Part shown: positions 6,687 to 14,324 of the stretch, one piece after another | Numbering within the stretch: position 1 is the first letter of the stretch | Layout: the number at the start of each line of letters is the position of its first letter | Assembly: GCA_016789345.1 (NCBI GenBank) | Contig: JAEURG010000268.1 | Location: 1-34,075 of the forward strand | Direction of reading: 5' to 3' | Length of the DNA stretch: 34,075 nucleotides | From: Anaerolineales bacterium | GTDB taxonomy: Bacteria; Chloroflexota; Anaerolineae; Anaerolineales; Villigracilaceae | Notes under the pieces: model-generated | Databases searched by the model: none | What the model saw: the letters and a program-made list of their open reading frames with translations, nothing else | Told to the model about the DNA's origin: nothing | Program-made: the position numbers and the translations under genes

Positions 6687-7190
6687 ATGAATGAACCCGT
6701 ATTAGTGCTCAATGCAAATTTTGAGCCAATCCACGTCTGCTCAACACGACGGGCAATTGGATTAATCATTGCAGGTAAGGCTGGCATGATTGCAAACGGG
6801 CGCGGAAACATTCGCACCATTTCACAACTAATTCCGCGACCATCGGTCATTCGGCTTGAAATGCAAATTCATCGTCCACGCCCGCGTGTGAAATTAACGC
6901 GCCGTGAAATCTTTCGGCGTGATAATTATACCTGCCAGTATTGTGGCAAACATCAATTCAACTTAACCATTGACCATGTGATGCCACGTCATTTAGGTGG
7001 CAAACATATTTGGACGAACCTCGTCACAGCCTGCTCAGGATGTAATCATCGCAAAGGCGGGCGCAAAGTAGATGAGGCTCACATGCACTTGCTGAGAATT
7101 CCAAAAGAACCGCCAGCCGAAGCCGCTTATATTTTTGGTAAACATTTAAGTGAAAATCAAGAGTGGGCGCAATATATTTCGGGTTGGTGA
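6687..7190 (+). CDS. HNH endonuclease family protein
   Basis: This 167-aa protein begins MNEPVLVLNANFEPIHVCSTRRAI, the usual start of this widespread bacterial HNH family. The zinc-binding Cys pairs are C83/C86 (CQYC) and C116/C119 (CSGC). The HNH core is D96-H97, N111 and H121 in TIDHVMPRHLGG...NLVTACSGCNHRKGG. Members are found widely outside phages and self-splicing introns, and their cellular role is unknown; nuclease activity on DNA is inferred from the motif. An in-frame TTG or ATG further upstream would add unconserved residues and would overlap the promoter, so ATG 6687 is chosen. Confidence 0.9.
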   Translation: MNEPVLVLNANFEPIHVCSTRRAIGLIIAGKAGMIANGRGNIRTISQLIPRPSVIRLEMQIHRPRPRVKLTRREIFRRDNYTCQYCGKHQFNLTIDHVMPRHLGGKHIWTNLVTACSGCNHRKGGRKVDEAHMHLLRIPKEPPAEAAYIFGKHLSENQEWAQYISGW

Positions 7191-7207
7191 AATCTTAGCC
7201 ACAGAGA

Positions 7208-7266
7208 CCACAGAGGTCACAGAGATTTTTTTGAGTTTTTCTCAATGGTCTCTGTGACCTCTGTGG
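7208..7266. terminator. Large hairpin of CACAGAG repeats between convergent genes
   Basis: CCACAGAGGTCACAGAGA (7208-7225) and its exact reverse complement (7249-7266) form an 18-bp stem with a 23-nt loop beginning with a T-run. It lies between the stops of the HNH gene (7190) and the MBL-fold gene (7284) and probably ends both transcripts. CACAGAG-type repeats recur at 11978 and, more diverged, at 14256. Confidence 0.65.
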
Positions 7267-7283
7267 CTTAAGAATTGTTTGGA

Positions 7284-8036
7284 TTAAAACTCAAGAGTCA
7301 TAAAATCTTTTGCCAACTCGACTTCCCCATCAAAAGCGGATTTTGCCTTTTCGACTAAATCGCTTCTTTCAAACCTGCCAGTTGGGTAATGAATCAGAAG
7401 CATTTTCTTCGCCCCAGCCTTCGCGCCAATTTCACCCGCTTGTTTCGCAGAAGAATGTCCGGGCGATTCTCCAGTCGCTTCGTGAATCAACATATCCACG
7501 TCAGTGCTGAGGCGCACAACTTCATCACAAGGCTCTGTATCGCAAGAATATGCCATCACTTTTTGATTTGCGAATTTAATTCTCAATCCAATATTTGGAA
7601 TCATGTGATGCACTGGCGAAGCATGAATAACAAAGTCATCGCAATTCAACACGGGCGTCATTTCATCACTTGGTAAGCGATAAAACACAACAGGAAAAAA
7701 ATGGGGCCATTCAGACCAGTTATATAAATTCATCATTGTTTCAACGCGGTCAAGTGTGTAATGTAAGCCATAAATATTAAGTGGCTTTTGCCTACCCATC
7801 AGCCACATATCCATTAAAAGAAGCGGAATACCCGAAGCATGGTCAGGGTGAAAATGTGTAATGATAATGTCAGTGAGATTATTAAAATCCACACCTGCTT
7901 GCTCCAAACGCACAATTGGGTTACTGACACAATCAATCAACAAAGTCCGTTGTTGACCAAGAATAACCATGTGAGTATTTTCAGCCTTTTGTGTTGGGAC
8001 GGCATTGGAAGAACCTAAGATAATAACTTTGGACAT
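7284..8036 (-). CDS. MBL-fold metallohydrolase, RNase Z-like
   Basis: This 250-aa metallo-beta-lactamase-fold enzyme has motif H61-F-H63-P-D65-H66 (THFHPDHASG). It also has a later metal-binding Asp in YSCDTEP, then LIHEATG and a C-terminal IHYPTGRF. The beginning VIILGSSNAVPT and the DTEP/HEATG arrangement are those of the RNase Z/arylsulfatase-like branch. I do not see the extended exosite arm of true tRNase Z, so tRNA 3' processing is not assured and the substrate is open. No strong ribosome-binding site is seen. The gene stands alone, bracketed by hairpins at 7208-7266 and 8074-8105. Confidence 0.82.
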   Translation of the reverse strand: MSKVIILGSSNAVPTQKAENTHMVILGQQRTLLIDCVSNPIVRLEQAGVDFNNLTDIIITHFHPDHASGIPLLLMDMWLMGRQKPLNIYGLHYTLDRVETMMNLYNWSEWPHFFPVVFYRLPSDEMTPVLNCDDFVIHASPVHHMIPNIGLRIKFANQKVMAYSCDTEPCDEVVRLSTDVDMLIHEATGESPGHSSAKQAGEIGAKAGAKKMLLIHYPTGRFERSDLVEKAKSAFDGEVELAKDFMTLEF

Positions 8037-8073
8037 AATTAGTCATATCTTAACTCAAAATTAACATTTAATA

Positions 8074-8105
8074 AAAACATCCTGTGAAAATTCACAGGAT
8101 GTTTT
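8074..8105. terminator. Terminator after the ABC exporter operon
   Basis: AAAACATCCTGTGAA and TTCACAGGATGTTTT form a 15-bp stem with a 2-nt turn. It directly follows the permease stop (8108, minus strand), with T-runs in both directions. Confidence 0.75.
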
Positions 8106-8107
8106 CC

Positions 8108-9550
8108 TCATCTACCTATCACACCTAACAACAAACTCGGTGTGATGTACGCTTCAATCACTGCCGCGATTGCTAACAAAGGCACCACCAAACCGATAAA
8201 AATCTTTGCCCAATCTGCTAACAATTCCAAAATTACCTCACCCATCGATTTGCCCGTTTGGGGTGTGACCAATGTAGCCCCAAAATATAAAACAACGGCA
8301 CTCCCAATCATCAAAGCAGGGATTTCAAAAATACCATGCGGTGCAACACCTGCCAAAAATATCGGCAATGGGTTTATGCCTAGCAATTCAAATAAAGCAT
8401 ACAACCCGCCAATTAATGCAATATTGACCATATAAAGCATAATGCCTAATACACTAAACGAAACCATGCCTGCTAAGAAAATTAACGCCACAGCCCGCGT
8501 GTTGTTCAAAAATAAAAACGGCGCACTGAGATGCCCCTGAATTTCTGAAAGGTCTGGCAATTCTCCAATTTCTGCCATACTTTTTTCAAGTTCGGCAATA
8601 TCTTCCGGTGTTGCCATGGCAATTACATCCGAAACATTATCTTTAATCCAAGCATAACTTGCCCAAATGCTAACACCTGCAATCAAAGTTACAAAAAATA
8701 CAGCGGGCAAAATACGGCGCATAGCACCGCCTAGCACACGTGTATACCAATCCCATAATGATTTGGCTTCGCCACTAAAGTTTAGTAAAAATGTCTTCGC
8801 TATCCATTTCAAGTTAATCGTATCAATTTCACGTCCCAACAAATATTCTCTTTCAAAATGAGCAATACCCACGCGAATCAACAACAAGGCAATAATCGTC
8901 ACACCAGCAATGCCAAGCCATAATACTCGTTCATTTCCCCAAAACAACATCACCGCTTCGCCTTGCATCAAAATCGCAACTGGAATCACAATAAATGACG
9001 CTAGCAAATTTGCCGCTTTCACAGAAGTGGATTGCACTGAAATCACGATAGCGGCACTCACCATCAAAAAAGCGTGAGCGGCTGTCAACAAAAATAACTG
9101 CGTCATTACAGAAGCGGAAGGCATGGTCAAATTCTGACGCGACACCATAATCAAATATAAAAGAATAGAAGAATAACTTGCAACTAAAGGTGTCATCACC
9201 CCGACCAACAATTTCCCAAAATACAATTGCCAATCATCAAACGGGGCACTCAATAAAGGTTCAATCGTGCCACGTTCTTTTTCGCCCACAAAAGATTCTA
9301 AAGCGACTACTAACGAAACCGTAATCGGAAAAAAGCCAATAATCAAAACCGAAAACGGCACCAGCCTATCTAAAATTAAATTGGCTTCAAATTGATTTAA
9401 GAAATCTACCGTTTGTTTTGCAAACTCATTCATCAAAAACGGAAAACACAAAGTTAGAATTAACATCGGCATCAACACGCGCCAATCTCGTAATTGGTCG
9501 CGCAATTCACGTTTTGCCACTAGCCAAATCGGTTTTAGTTTATTGAACAT
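8108..9550 (-). CDS. ABC-2 type permease fused to a SpoIIM-like membrane domain
   Basis: This is a 480-aa polytopic membrane protein. The first 260 residues are an ABC-2/NatB-type permease: amphipathic VAKRELRDQLRDWRVL, the ABC-2 hallmark EKERGTIEPLLSAP at 90-103, and about six membrane segments. From about residue 275 a second unit begins (RRILPAVFFVTLIAGVSIW). It has an extracytoplasmic acidic loop (310-345) and features of the SpoIIM/DUF95 family: FLFLNNTRAVALIFLAG and GVAPHGIFEIPALMIG at 401-416. ABC-2 permeases are usually near 250-400 aa without this unit, so it is a fusion. It overlaps the ATPase stop by 11 nt, suggesting translational coupling. The transported substrate is unknown; export is usual for the class. 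Confidence 0.85.
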   Translation of the reverse strand: MFNKLKPIWLVAKRELRDQLRDWRVLMPMLILTLCFPFLMNEFAKQTVDFLNQFEANLILDRLVPFSVLIIGFFPITVSLVVALESFVGEKERGTIEPLLSAPFDDWQLYFGKLLVGVMTPLVASYSSILLYLIMVSRQNLTMPSASVMTQLFLLTAAHAFLMVSAAIVISVQSTSVKAANLLASFIVIPVAILMQGEAVMLFWGNERVLWLGIAGVTIIALLLIRVGIAHFEREYLLGREIDTINLKWIAKTFLLNFSGEAKSLWDWYTRVLGGAMRRILPAVFFVTLIAGVSIWASYAWIKDNVSDVIAMATPEDIAELEKSMAEIGELPDLSEIQGHLSAPFLFLNNTRAVALIFLAGMVSFSVLGIMLYMVNIALIGGLYALFELLGINPLPIFLAGVAPHGIFEIPALMIGSAVVLYFGATLVTPQTGKSMGEVILELLADWAKIFIGLVVPLLAIAAVIEAYITPSLLLGVIGR

Positions 9551-10472
9551 ACTGATACCCTTTCGCCCCTGCCATCACTTTCAAATACACTTGTTCAAGC
9601 GTGCGTGTCTCTTCTTGCAACGCAACCACTGGAATATTTTTTGACGCAAACAGATTCAACAATTTTGGGTTTGATTCTTCCGCCGCTTCAACCCTGACCT
9701 TCAAACTGGTTGCTGTTCTGGAAATTAACTCTACGCCTGTGGGCAATTCAAAATTCACATTTTCGGTTTCTGCAAATTTAACAACATATTCAGGCGAACC
9801 CAAAACATTTTTCTTCAATTCATCTAATGTGCCTTGAACCAAAATTTTGCCGCGATAGATAATCGCAATTTTATCGGCTAATGCTTCCACTTCGGTTAAG
9901 TTATGTGAACAGATAACAATCGTCCGACTAGAAGATTTGAGGCGAGCAATTTCATCGCGCACTAATCTCGCAGACTCAGGGTCCATTGCGGAAGTTGGTT
10001 CATCTAATAACAAAACGCCAGGCTGATGAATCATTGCGCGAGCAAGTGCTAACTTCTGACGCATGCCTTTTGAATACTCACCTACTCTGCGTTTTGCGGC
10101 TTCCATTAATCCAAAATATTCAAGTAAATTATCACTGCGTTTTTTTCTTTCATTTGTATCAAGCCCATAAACTTGACCAAAGAAATCAAGATATTCATTG
10201 GCAGACATCCGCATATACAAACCATGTTGTTCGGTCAATACGCCAACGGAGGCACGGACATCATGTCCATTTTTGACAACATCATAGCCAGCCACGCGCG
10301 CCCAACCGCGTGATGGATTAAGCAAAGCAGTTAACATGCGAACAGTTGTCGTTTTGCCTGCACCATTTTGACCCAACAAAGCCAATATTTGCCCGCCTTG
10401 CACAGAAAGGTTCACTCCATCTACAGCCATAAAATCGTGAAATTGCTTGCTGAGGTCGTTTGTTTCTATCAT
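9540..10472 (-). CDS. ABC transporter ATP-binding protein (NatA/CcmA type)
   Basis: This 310-aa ATPase powers the overlapping downstream permease. It has Walker A GQNGAGKTT (34-42, Lys40), signature YSKGMRQK (133-140), Walker B VLLLDEPTSAMD (153-164) and the H-loop SHN. The C-terminal 90 residues form the accessory beta-rich domain of this subfamily and end in LEQVYLKVMAG. AAGGAAA precedes the ATG. A probable promoter region lies in the 96-nt gap upstream (10473-10568), where I see only an AT-rich stretch and no clean -35/-10 pair. Confidence 0.93.
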   Translation of the reverse strand: MIETNDLSKQFHDFMAVDGVNLSVQGGQILALLGQNGAGKTTTVRMLTALLNPSRGWARVAGYDVVKNGHDVRASVGVLTEQHGLYMRMSANEYLDFFGQVYGLDTNERKKRSDNLLEYFGLMEAAKRRVGEYSKGMRQKLALARAMIHQPGVLLLDEPTSAMDPESARLVRDEIARLKSSSRTIVICSHNLTEVEALADKIAIIYRGKILVQGTLDELKKNVLGSPEYVVKFAETENVNFELPTGVELISRTATSLKVRVEAAEESNPKLLNLFASKNIPVVALQEETRTLEQVYLKVMAGAKGYQYVQ

Positions 10473-10568
10473 AGGAATTTCCTTATTTCGGTCTAAGGTT
10501 ACAGGTTGAAGGTCAAAAGTTATAATTGATTGTATTCTTGATTATTGATGTTCCCCTTGACAACTTCC

Positions 10569-11339
10569 TTACAGATTTTGTGCAAAGCGATGTCGCCAGA
10601 GTAGAAATCCGCCTGTAAGGATAAAGAGCAAAATAAAAAATACTTGGTTTATGTTAATACCGTTAATCAATGATGAATCTAACCTGAGAAATTCTAATCC
10701 GAAACGAGTGAGGGAATAAAAAGTAAGGTAAAACAAGAATAAATCACCTGCATTAAGTTTGGATGAAAATTTTCTACCAAGCCAAAATAATAAAATGAAA
10801 TTGATTGAATTGAGAATCATCTCGTATGCAAATAGCGGATGATAAAACTCTATAGATTCATAACCTGATAAACGATAAGCAGAATCAATAGAAATTGCCC
10901 AAGTTAAATTTGTCGGTAAGCCGTATAACTCTTGATTGAAATAATTAGTCAAACGTCCAATGATTTGGGCTAGTACTAAGCCGGGTGCAAGAATATCTGC
11001 CAGAGACCAAAAGGACTGACCATATTTTCGGGAAAATAAATATAAAGCCAGTGTTCCGCCGAGAATAGCCCCAGGGATTCCGAATCCACCAAGCCATAAC
11101 GCGAACGCATCAAGCGGATGGGAAAGATAATGTCCAGTTGTAAGACCAAGCTGAACGGAGGAAAGAGGCGGAGTGAAAATATGCCACAGTCTAGCACCAA
11201 TCAATCCCCAAATTGTCAAAGGTAAAAATAAATAATAAATAATTTCAGGGTCGTGATTAAATCTTTTAGCTTGGTAAGCAGAGAGCAACGCGCCACAAGC
11301 AATTCCCAATGCGATTAAGATGCCGTTGCTTTCGTTCAA
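10569..11339 (-). CDS. lgt: Prolipoprotein diacylglyceryl transferase
   Basis: This enzyme transfers diacylglycerol from phosphatidylglycerol to the lipobox Cys of preprolipoproteins, the first step of lipoprotein maturation in the membrane. The protein is 256 aa from TTG 11339. About seven hydrophobic segments are present. The Lgt signature reads GRLTNYFNQELYG (128-140); most Lgt proteins have GRIGNFxNxExxG here. HPLFAYE lies at 167-173 and TRFGLEFLR at 211-219, holding conserved Arg and Glu. The TTG start is chosen because AAAGGAA is 5 nt upstream and the TTG overlaps the previous gene's TGA as TTGA. An open frame to 11438 exists but lies wholly within the upstream gene. Confidence 0.85.
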   Translation of the reverse strand: MNESNGILIALGIACGALLSAYQAKRFNHDPEIIYYLFLPLTIWGLIGARLWHIFTPPLSSVQLGLTTGHYLSHPLDAFALWLGGFGIPGAILGGTLALYLFSRKYGQSFWSLADILAPGLVLAQIIGRLTNYFNQELYGLPTNLTWAISIDSAYRLSGYESIEFYHPLFAYEMILNSINFILLFWLGRKFSSKLNAGDLFLFYLTFYSLTRFGLEFLRLDSSLINGININQVFFILLFILTGGFLLWRHRFAQNL

Positions 11340-11956
11340 TTTGATTCCTTTTGTTTTTTCATGCGCGCATGCCCTTGTGCGCGGACGTGAAAAATTCTTT
11401 GAAAGGCAGTGATGTTTCCAAGCACGGCAATGATACAAACAGCGATAAAAGGTTGATTGAAAACCAGCAGTGGAATCAAAACCAAATATCTTTCAACACG
11501 GGTGAGAATGCCAACTTTTGCAGTAAAGTTCAAACCTTCTGCACGGGCTTTGACATACGATACAAATACCGAACCCGCCGCCGCCGCAAATGTAACCATA
11601 ACTGCGAGATGATTATTTTCGGTTAGGAAATAATAAAGCAAACCGCCGAATGTAATTAACTCAGCATATCTATCACTGACAGAATCTACAAATGCGCCAA
11701 AGTCACTAGGTTCGCCACGCAGGCGTGCCATTGTGCCATCAAATGCGTCAATCAAAACAGAGGCAAGCAAAATAAATGCGCCTGTGGTCATTTTTCCAAG
11801 CGCAAGGTAATATGCGCCGACCGTTGTGCCTGCCAAACCAAGCAAGGTGATAGTGTTTGGATGCAAACCAGTTCGATTTAAGAAACCACCAATTGAGTCT
11901 AAAATACCTTTGAAAATGATTCTTAATCTATCTGTAAATGTGGGTTTAGGATTCAA
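11336..11956 (-). CDS. CDP-alcohol phosphatidyltransferase (phospholipid synthase)
   Basis: This 206-aa integral membrane enzyme contains the complete CDP-alcohol phosphotransferase motif D70-x2-D73-G74-x2-A77-R78-x8-G87-x3-D91-x3-D95. The motif binds CDP-diacylglycerol and divalent metal. About six membrane segments surround it. It may be PgsA-like (phosphatidylglycerophosphate) or a phosphatidylinositol-phosphate synthase; the acceptor cannot be told from sequence. The start is TTG at 11956 with AAGG about 10 nt upstream. It is coupled to lgt by a TTGA overlap. This is functionally coherent, since Lgt consumes phosphatidylglycerol. Confidence 0.88.
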   Translation of the reverse strand: MNPKPTFTDRLRIIFKGILDSIGGFLNRTGLHPNTITLLGLAGTTVGAYYLALGKMTTGAFILLASVLIDAFDGTMARLRGEPSDFGAFVDSVSDRYAELITFGGLLYYFLTENNHLAVMVTFAAAAGSVFVSYVKARAEGLNFTAKVGILTRVERYLVLIPLLVFNQPFIAVCIIAVLGNITAFQRIFHVRAQGHARMKKQKESN

Positions 11957-11977
11957 ATTGATTTAACCTTTTGTTTG

Positions 11978-12000
11978 CCACAGAGGGCACAGAGATTTTT
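11978..12000. repeat. CACAGAG repeat half-element
   Basis: CCACAGAGGGCACAGAGA followed by TTTTT nearly matches the left arm of the hairpin at 7208-7225 (GGG in place of GGT). No complementary right arm follows, so this is a half copy in the 83-nt gap between ftsK and the phospholipid synthase gene. The tandem ACTAATCAG ACTAATCAG also lies in this gap. Confidence 0.5.
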
Positions 12001-12039
12001 GAGAAAGACCTTTAAGACTACTTCAACTAATCAGACTAA

Positions 12040-14247
12040 TCAGATATCTTTCTCTTCATCCAAATCTTCTTCACTGACTAACACCTCACGTTCTTTTCCA
12101 CCACCCTGAGATGGACCCACCACGCCCATTTTTTCTAATTCATCTAGCAGGCGAGCCGCACGTGGATATCCGATTCTTAATCGGCGTTGTAATAAAGATG
12201 CTGAAGCACGTTGGCTTTGACGAACAATAGATATGGCTTGTTCAATCAAACCATCGTCTTCATTTTCATCAGGCTCTTGCAATAATTTTTCCCAAGGTGG
12301 AGTTTCATTTGCTGGTATATCACTATTTTTACGCCAGTGGTCAATTAATCTTTCAATTTCCATATCCGTAATCAACACACCTTGTGCGCGGACTGGATTG
12401 CCAACTTCTGGATTTAAGAAAAGCATATCACCACGTCCAAGCAATGATTCTGCACCTGTGTAATCTAAAATGACGCGGCTATCTGTGCCTGATGCAACAG
12501 CGAACGCCAAACGAGCTGGGAAGTTGGCTTTGATTAAACCTGTGACAACATCAGTAGAAGGTCTTTGCGTGGCAACGACTAAATGAATTCCAGTAGCACG
12601 TGCCATTTGAGCAAGACGCACTAAATTATGTTCGGTTTGGTCTGGAGCAGACATCATTAAGTCTGCGAGTTCATCAATCAAAACAACAATTCTTGGTAAT
12701 GTCACGCCATCATCTTTACGAACTATTTTGCGGTTGTAAGCATCTAAATCGCGTGCATGAGCAGACTCAAGCAAACGATAACGATGCTCCATTTCCACAA
12801 CTACCCAGCGAAGCACACCTAAGATGCGTTCCAAACTTGTTTCTACTTTTCCATATAAATGCGGCAACCCATTAAAGCGAATCAACTCAACCATTTTCGA
12901 GTCAATCATTACCATGCGTAATTCTTCAGGTGTGTTGTTCATTGCCAAACATGCCGCAATGGCAGTTATACAAACTGATTTACCTGAACCTGTTGAACCA
13001 GCAATAAGTAAATGAGGCATACGAGATAAATCAGCATTGAGCGGGTTGCCAGAAACATCACGCCCCAATGCTAAATTCAACGGCGCATTATTTCTATAAA
13101 ATGAATCAGATTCAAGCAAGGCACGCAAACGCACCATTGAACTATTCGTATTTGGTACTTCAATGCCAACATACGGCTTGCCGGGCACAGGTGCTTCAAT
13201 ACGCAAACGTTGCGCCGATAATGCTAACGCCAAATCTTTTTCAAGTGATGCAATTTGCGCCACGCGCACTTTCATTTGTTGCAAATCATCTTCATCGGTG
13301 CCAGGTTTTTTGATGAAGCCCGGTTGCACAGCAAATTGCGTCACAGATGGACCCACACGATAGCCAATCACTGTGGCAGGAATGCCAAACTCCGAAAGTG
13401 TTTTCATAATCAAACCTGCTGTTTGATTAATGGTGCGTTCATCAGCGCGGGCGGTTGTATCTCCGAGCAAAATGCTCAACGGAGGCAATTCATCTGAACG
13501 TGGTGGTGGTTTGAGCGATTTTTCTTCTTTTTTACTGGAAGATTTTAATGATGTACGAAACTCCGGCGGAATGGCTGGTACTTTCTTTTTGATTGCGCTA
13601 GTTTTTGGTTTTTCAATATCGGATTCTTTCGCTTCTTCCTTAAGTGGAGTTGATACTGAACGATAAGCCTGTGTCGAATCCCCAGCCAAGTTGATTAAGT
13701 ACAGTTCAAGCCAGCTCCAAAATCCAAACCCTGTGGCGAGAGTAAGTATCCATAAAATAAATAATATCAATGTGCCAATAATAGAGCCTGTTGCATTCCA
13801 CAATAATGTGACGAGTCCCCAACCTAGCCGCCCACCGTCCATGCCAGACTCGGCGCGGAATAAGTCATTGCCAAATAGAACAGCCATCATGCCTAAGGTC
13901 AACAAAGAAGCGATTTCGAAGGCAATGAGTCGAATCCATTTTATATCTTGTGTGTCACGGCGCAGTAATGTATATCCAAAATATCCAACGCCAAATAAAA
14001 TGAACACACATCCCCATCCAAACCATAAGCGAAGTTCAATAGCAATGCGTGAGATTAAGAAACCTTCGGTGTAACCAAATGCGGCGAGTAAAAAGATAAT
14101 GGCAAGCGCGATTAAAGCAACACCAATAGCATCGCGCACAAAACGACCGAATTGAGCATTGAAGCGTGTCAGTCTATCCAACCAATCATTTTGAATTGGT
14201 AGTTGGCTTTGTTCGTATTGTTTGTGGCGTTTATATTTTTGTTTCAT
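12040..14247 (-). CDS. ftsK: DNA translocase FtsK/SpoIIIE
   Basis: This 735-aa septal DNA pump clears chromosome arms and supports dimer resolution during division. The N-terminal membrane part has about four segments (residues 42-60, 72-95, 108-126, 143-180). A charged Lys/Glu/Pro linker follows (200-255), then the RecA-like motor with Walker A GSTGSGKS (417-424) and Walker B RIVVLIDELADL near 517-528. The C-terminal gamma winged helix (about 665-725, LLQRRLRIGYPRAARLLDELEKMGVVGP) recognises orienting DNA sequences. The short linker makes it SpoIIIE-sized rather than E. coli FtsK-sized. The start is ATG 14247. It lies in the punA-to-lgt run. Confidence 0.95.
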   Translation of the reverse strand: MKQKYKRHKQYEQSQLPIQNDWLDRLTRFNAQFGRFVRDAIGVALIALAIIFLLAAFGYTEGFLISRIAIELRLWFGWGCVFILFGVGYFGYTLLRRDTQDIKWIRLIAFEIASLLTLGMMAVLFGNDLFRAESGMDGGRLGWGLVTLLWNATGSIIGTLILFILWILTLATGFGFWSWLELYLINLAGDSTQAYRSVSTPLKEEAKESDIEKPKTSAIKKKVPAIPPEFRTSLKSSSKKEEKSLKPPPRSDELPPLSILLGDTTARADERTINQTAGLIMKTLSEFGIPATVIGYRVGPSVTQFAVQPGFIKKPGTDEDDLQQMKVRVAQIASLEKDLALALSAQRLRIEAPVPGKPYVGIEVPNTNSSMVRLRALLESDSFYRNNAPLNLALGRDVSGNPLNADLSRMPHLLIAGSTGSGKSVCITAIAACLAMNNTPEELRMVMIDSKMVELIRFNGLPHLYGKVETSLERILGVLRWVVVEMEHRYRLLESAHARDLDAYNRKIVRKDDGVTLPRIVVLIDELADLMMSAPDQTEHNLVRLAQMARATGIHLVVATQRPSTDVVTGLIKANFPARLAFAVASGTDSRVILDYTGAESLLGRGDMLFLNPEVGNPVRAQGVLITDMEIERLIDHWRKNSDIPANETPPWEKLLQEPDENEDDGLIEQAISIVRQSQRASASLLQRRLRIGYPRAARLLDELEKMGVVGPSQGGGKEREVLVSEEDLDEEKDI

Positions 14248-14255
14248 TATTTTTT

Positions 14256-14321
14256 ACCAGAGATGAACAGAGATGCACAAAGATATTTTTTTATCTCCGT
14301 CTATCTCTGTTTATCATTGGT
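14256..14321. terminator. Hairpin between the 7TM/GAF gene and ftsK
   Basis: The arms ACCAGAGATGAACAGAGATG (from 14256) and its imperfect complement ending at 14321 form a long interrupted stem around an AT loop. The segment resembles the CACAGAG repeats at 7208 and 11978 in diverged form. It follows the stop at 14325 on the minus strand and may terminate or attenuate transcription into ftsK. Confidence 0.5.
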
Positions 14322-14324
14322 GAA

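Noticed and set aside
11340..11438. Upstream extension of lgt to 11438
   Set aside because: The added 33 residues lie entirely within the preceding gene, are Cys/His/Arg-rich, and are unlike any Lgt N-terminus.
13691..14074. Plus-strand ORF of 127 codons inside ftsK
   Set aside because: It is a shadow of the FtsK membrane region, with no independent signals.
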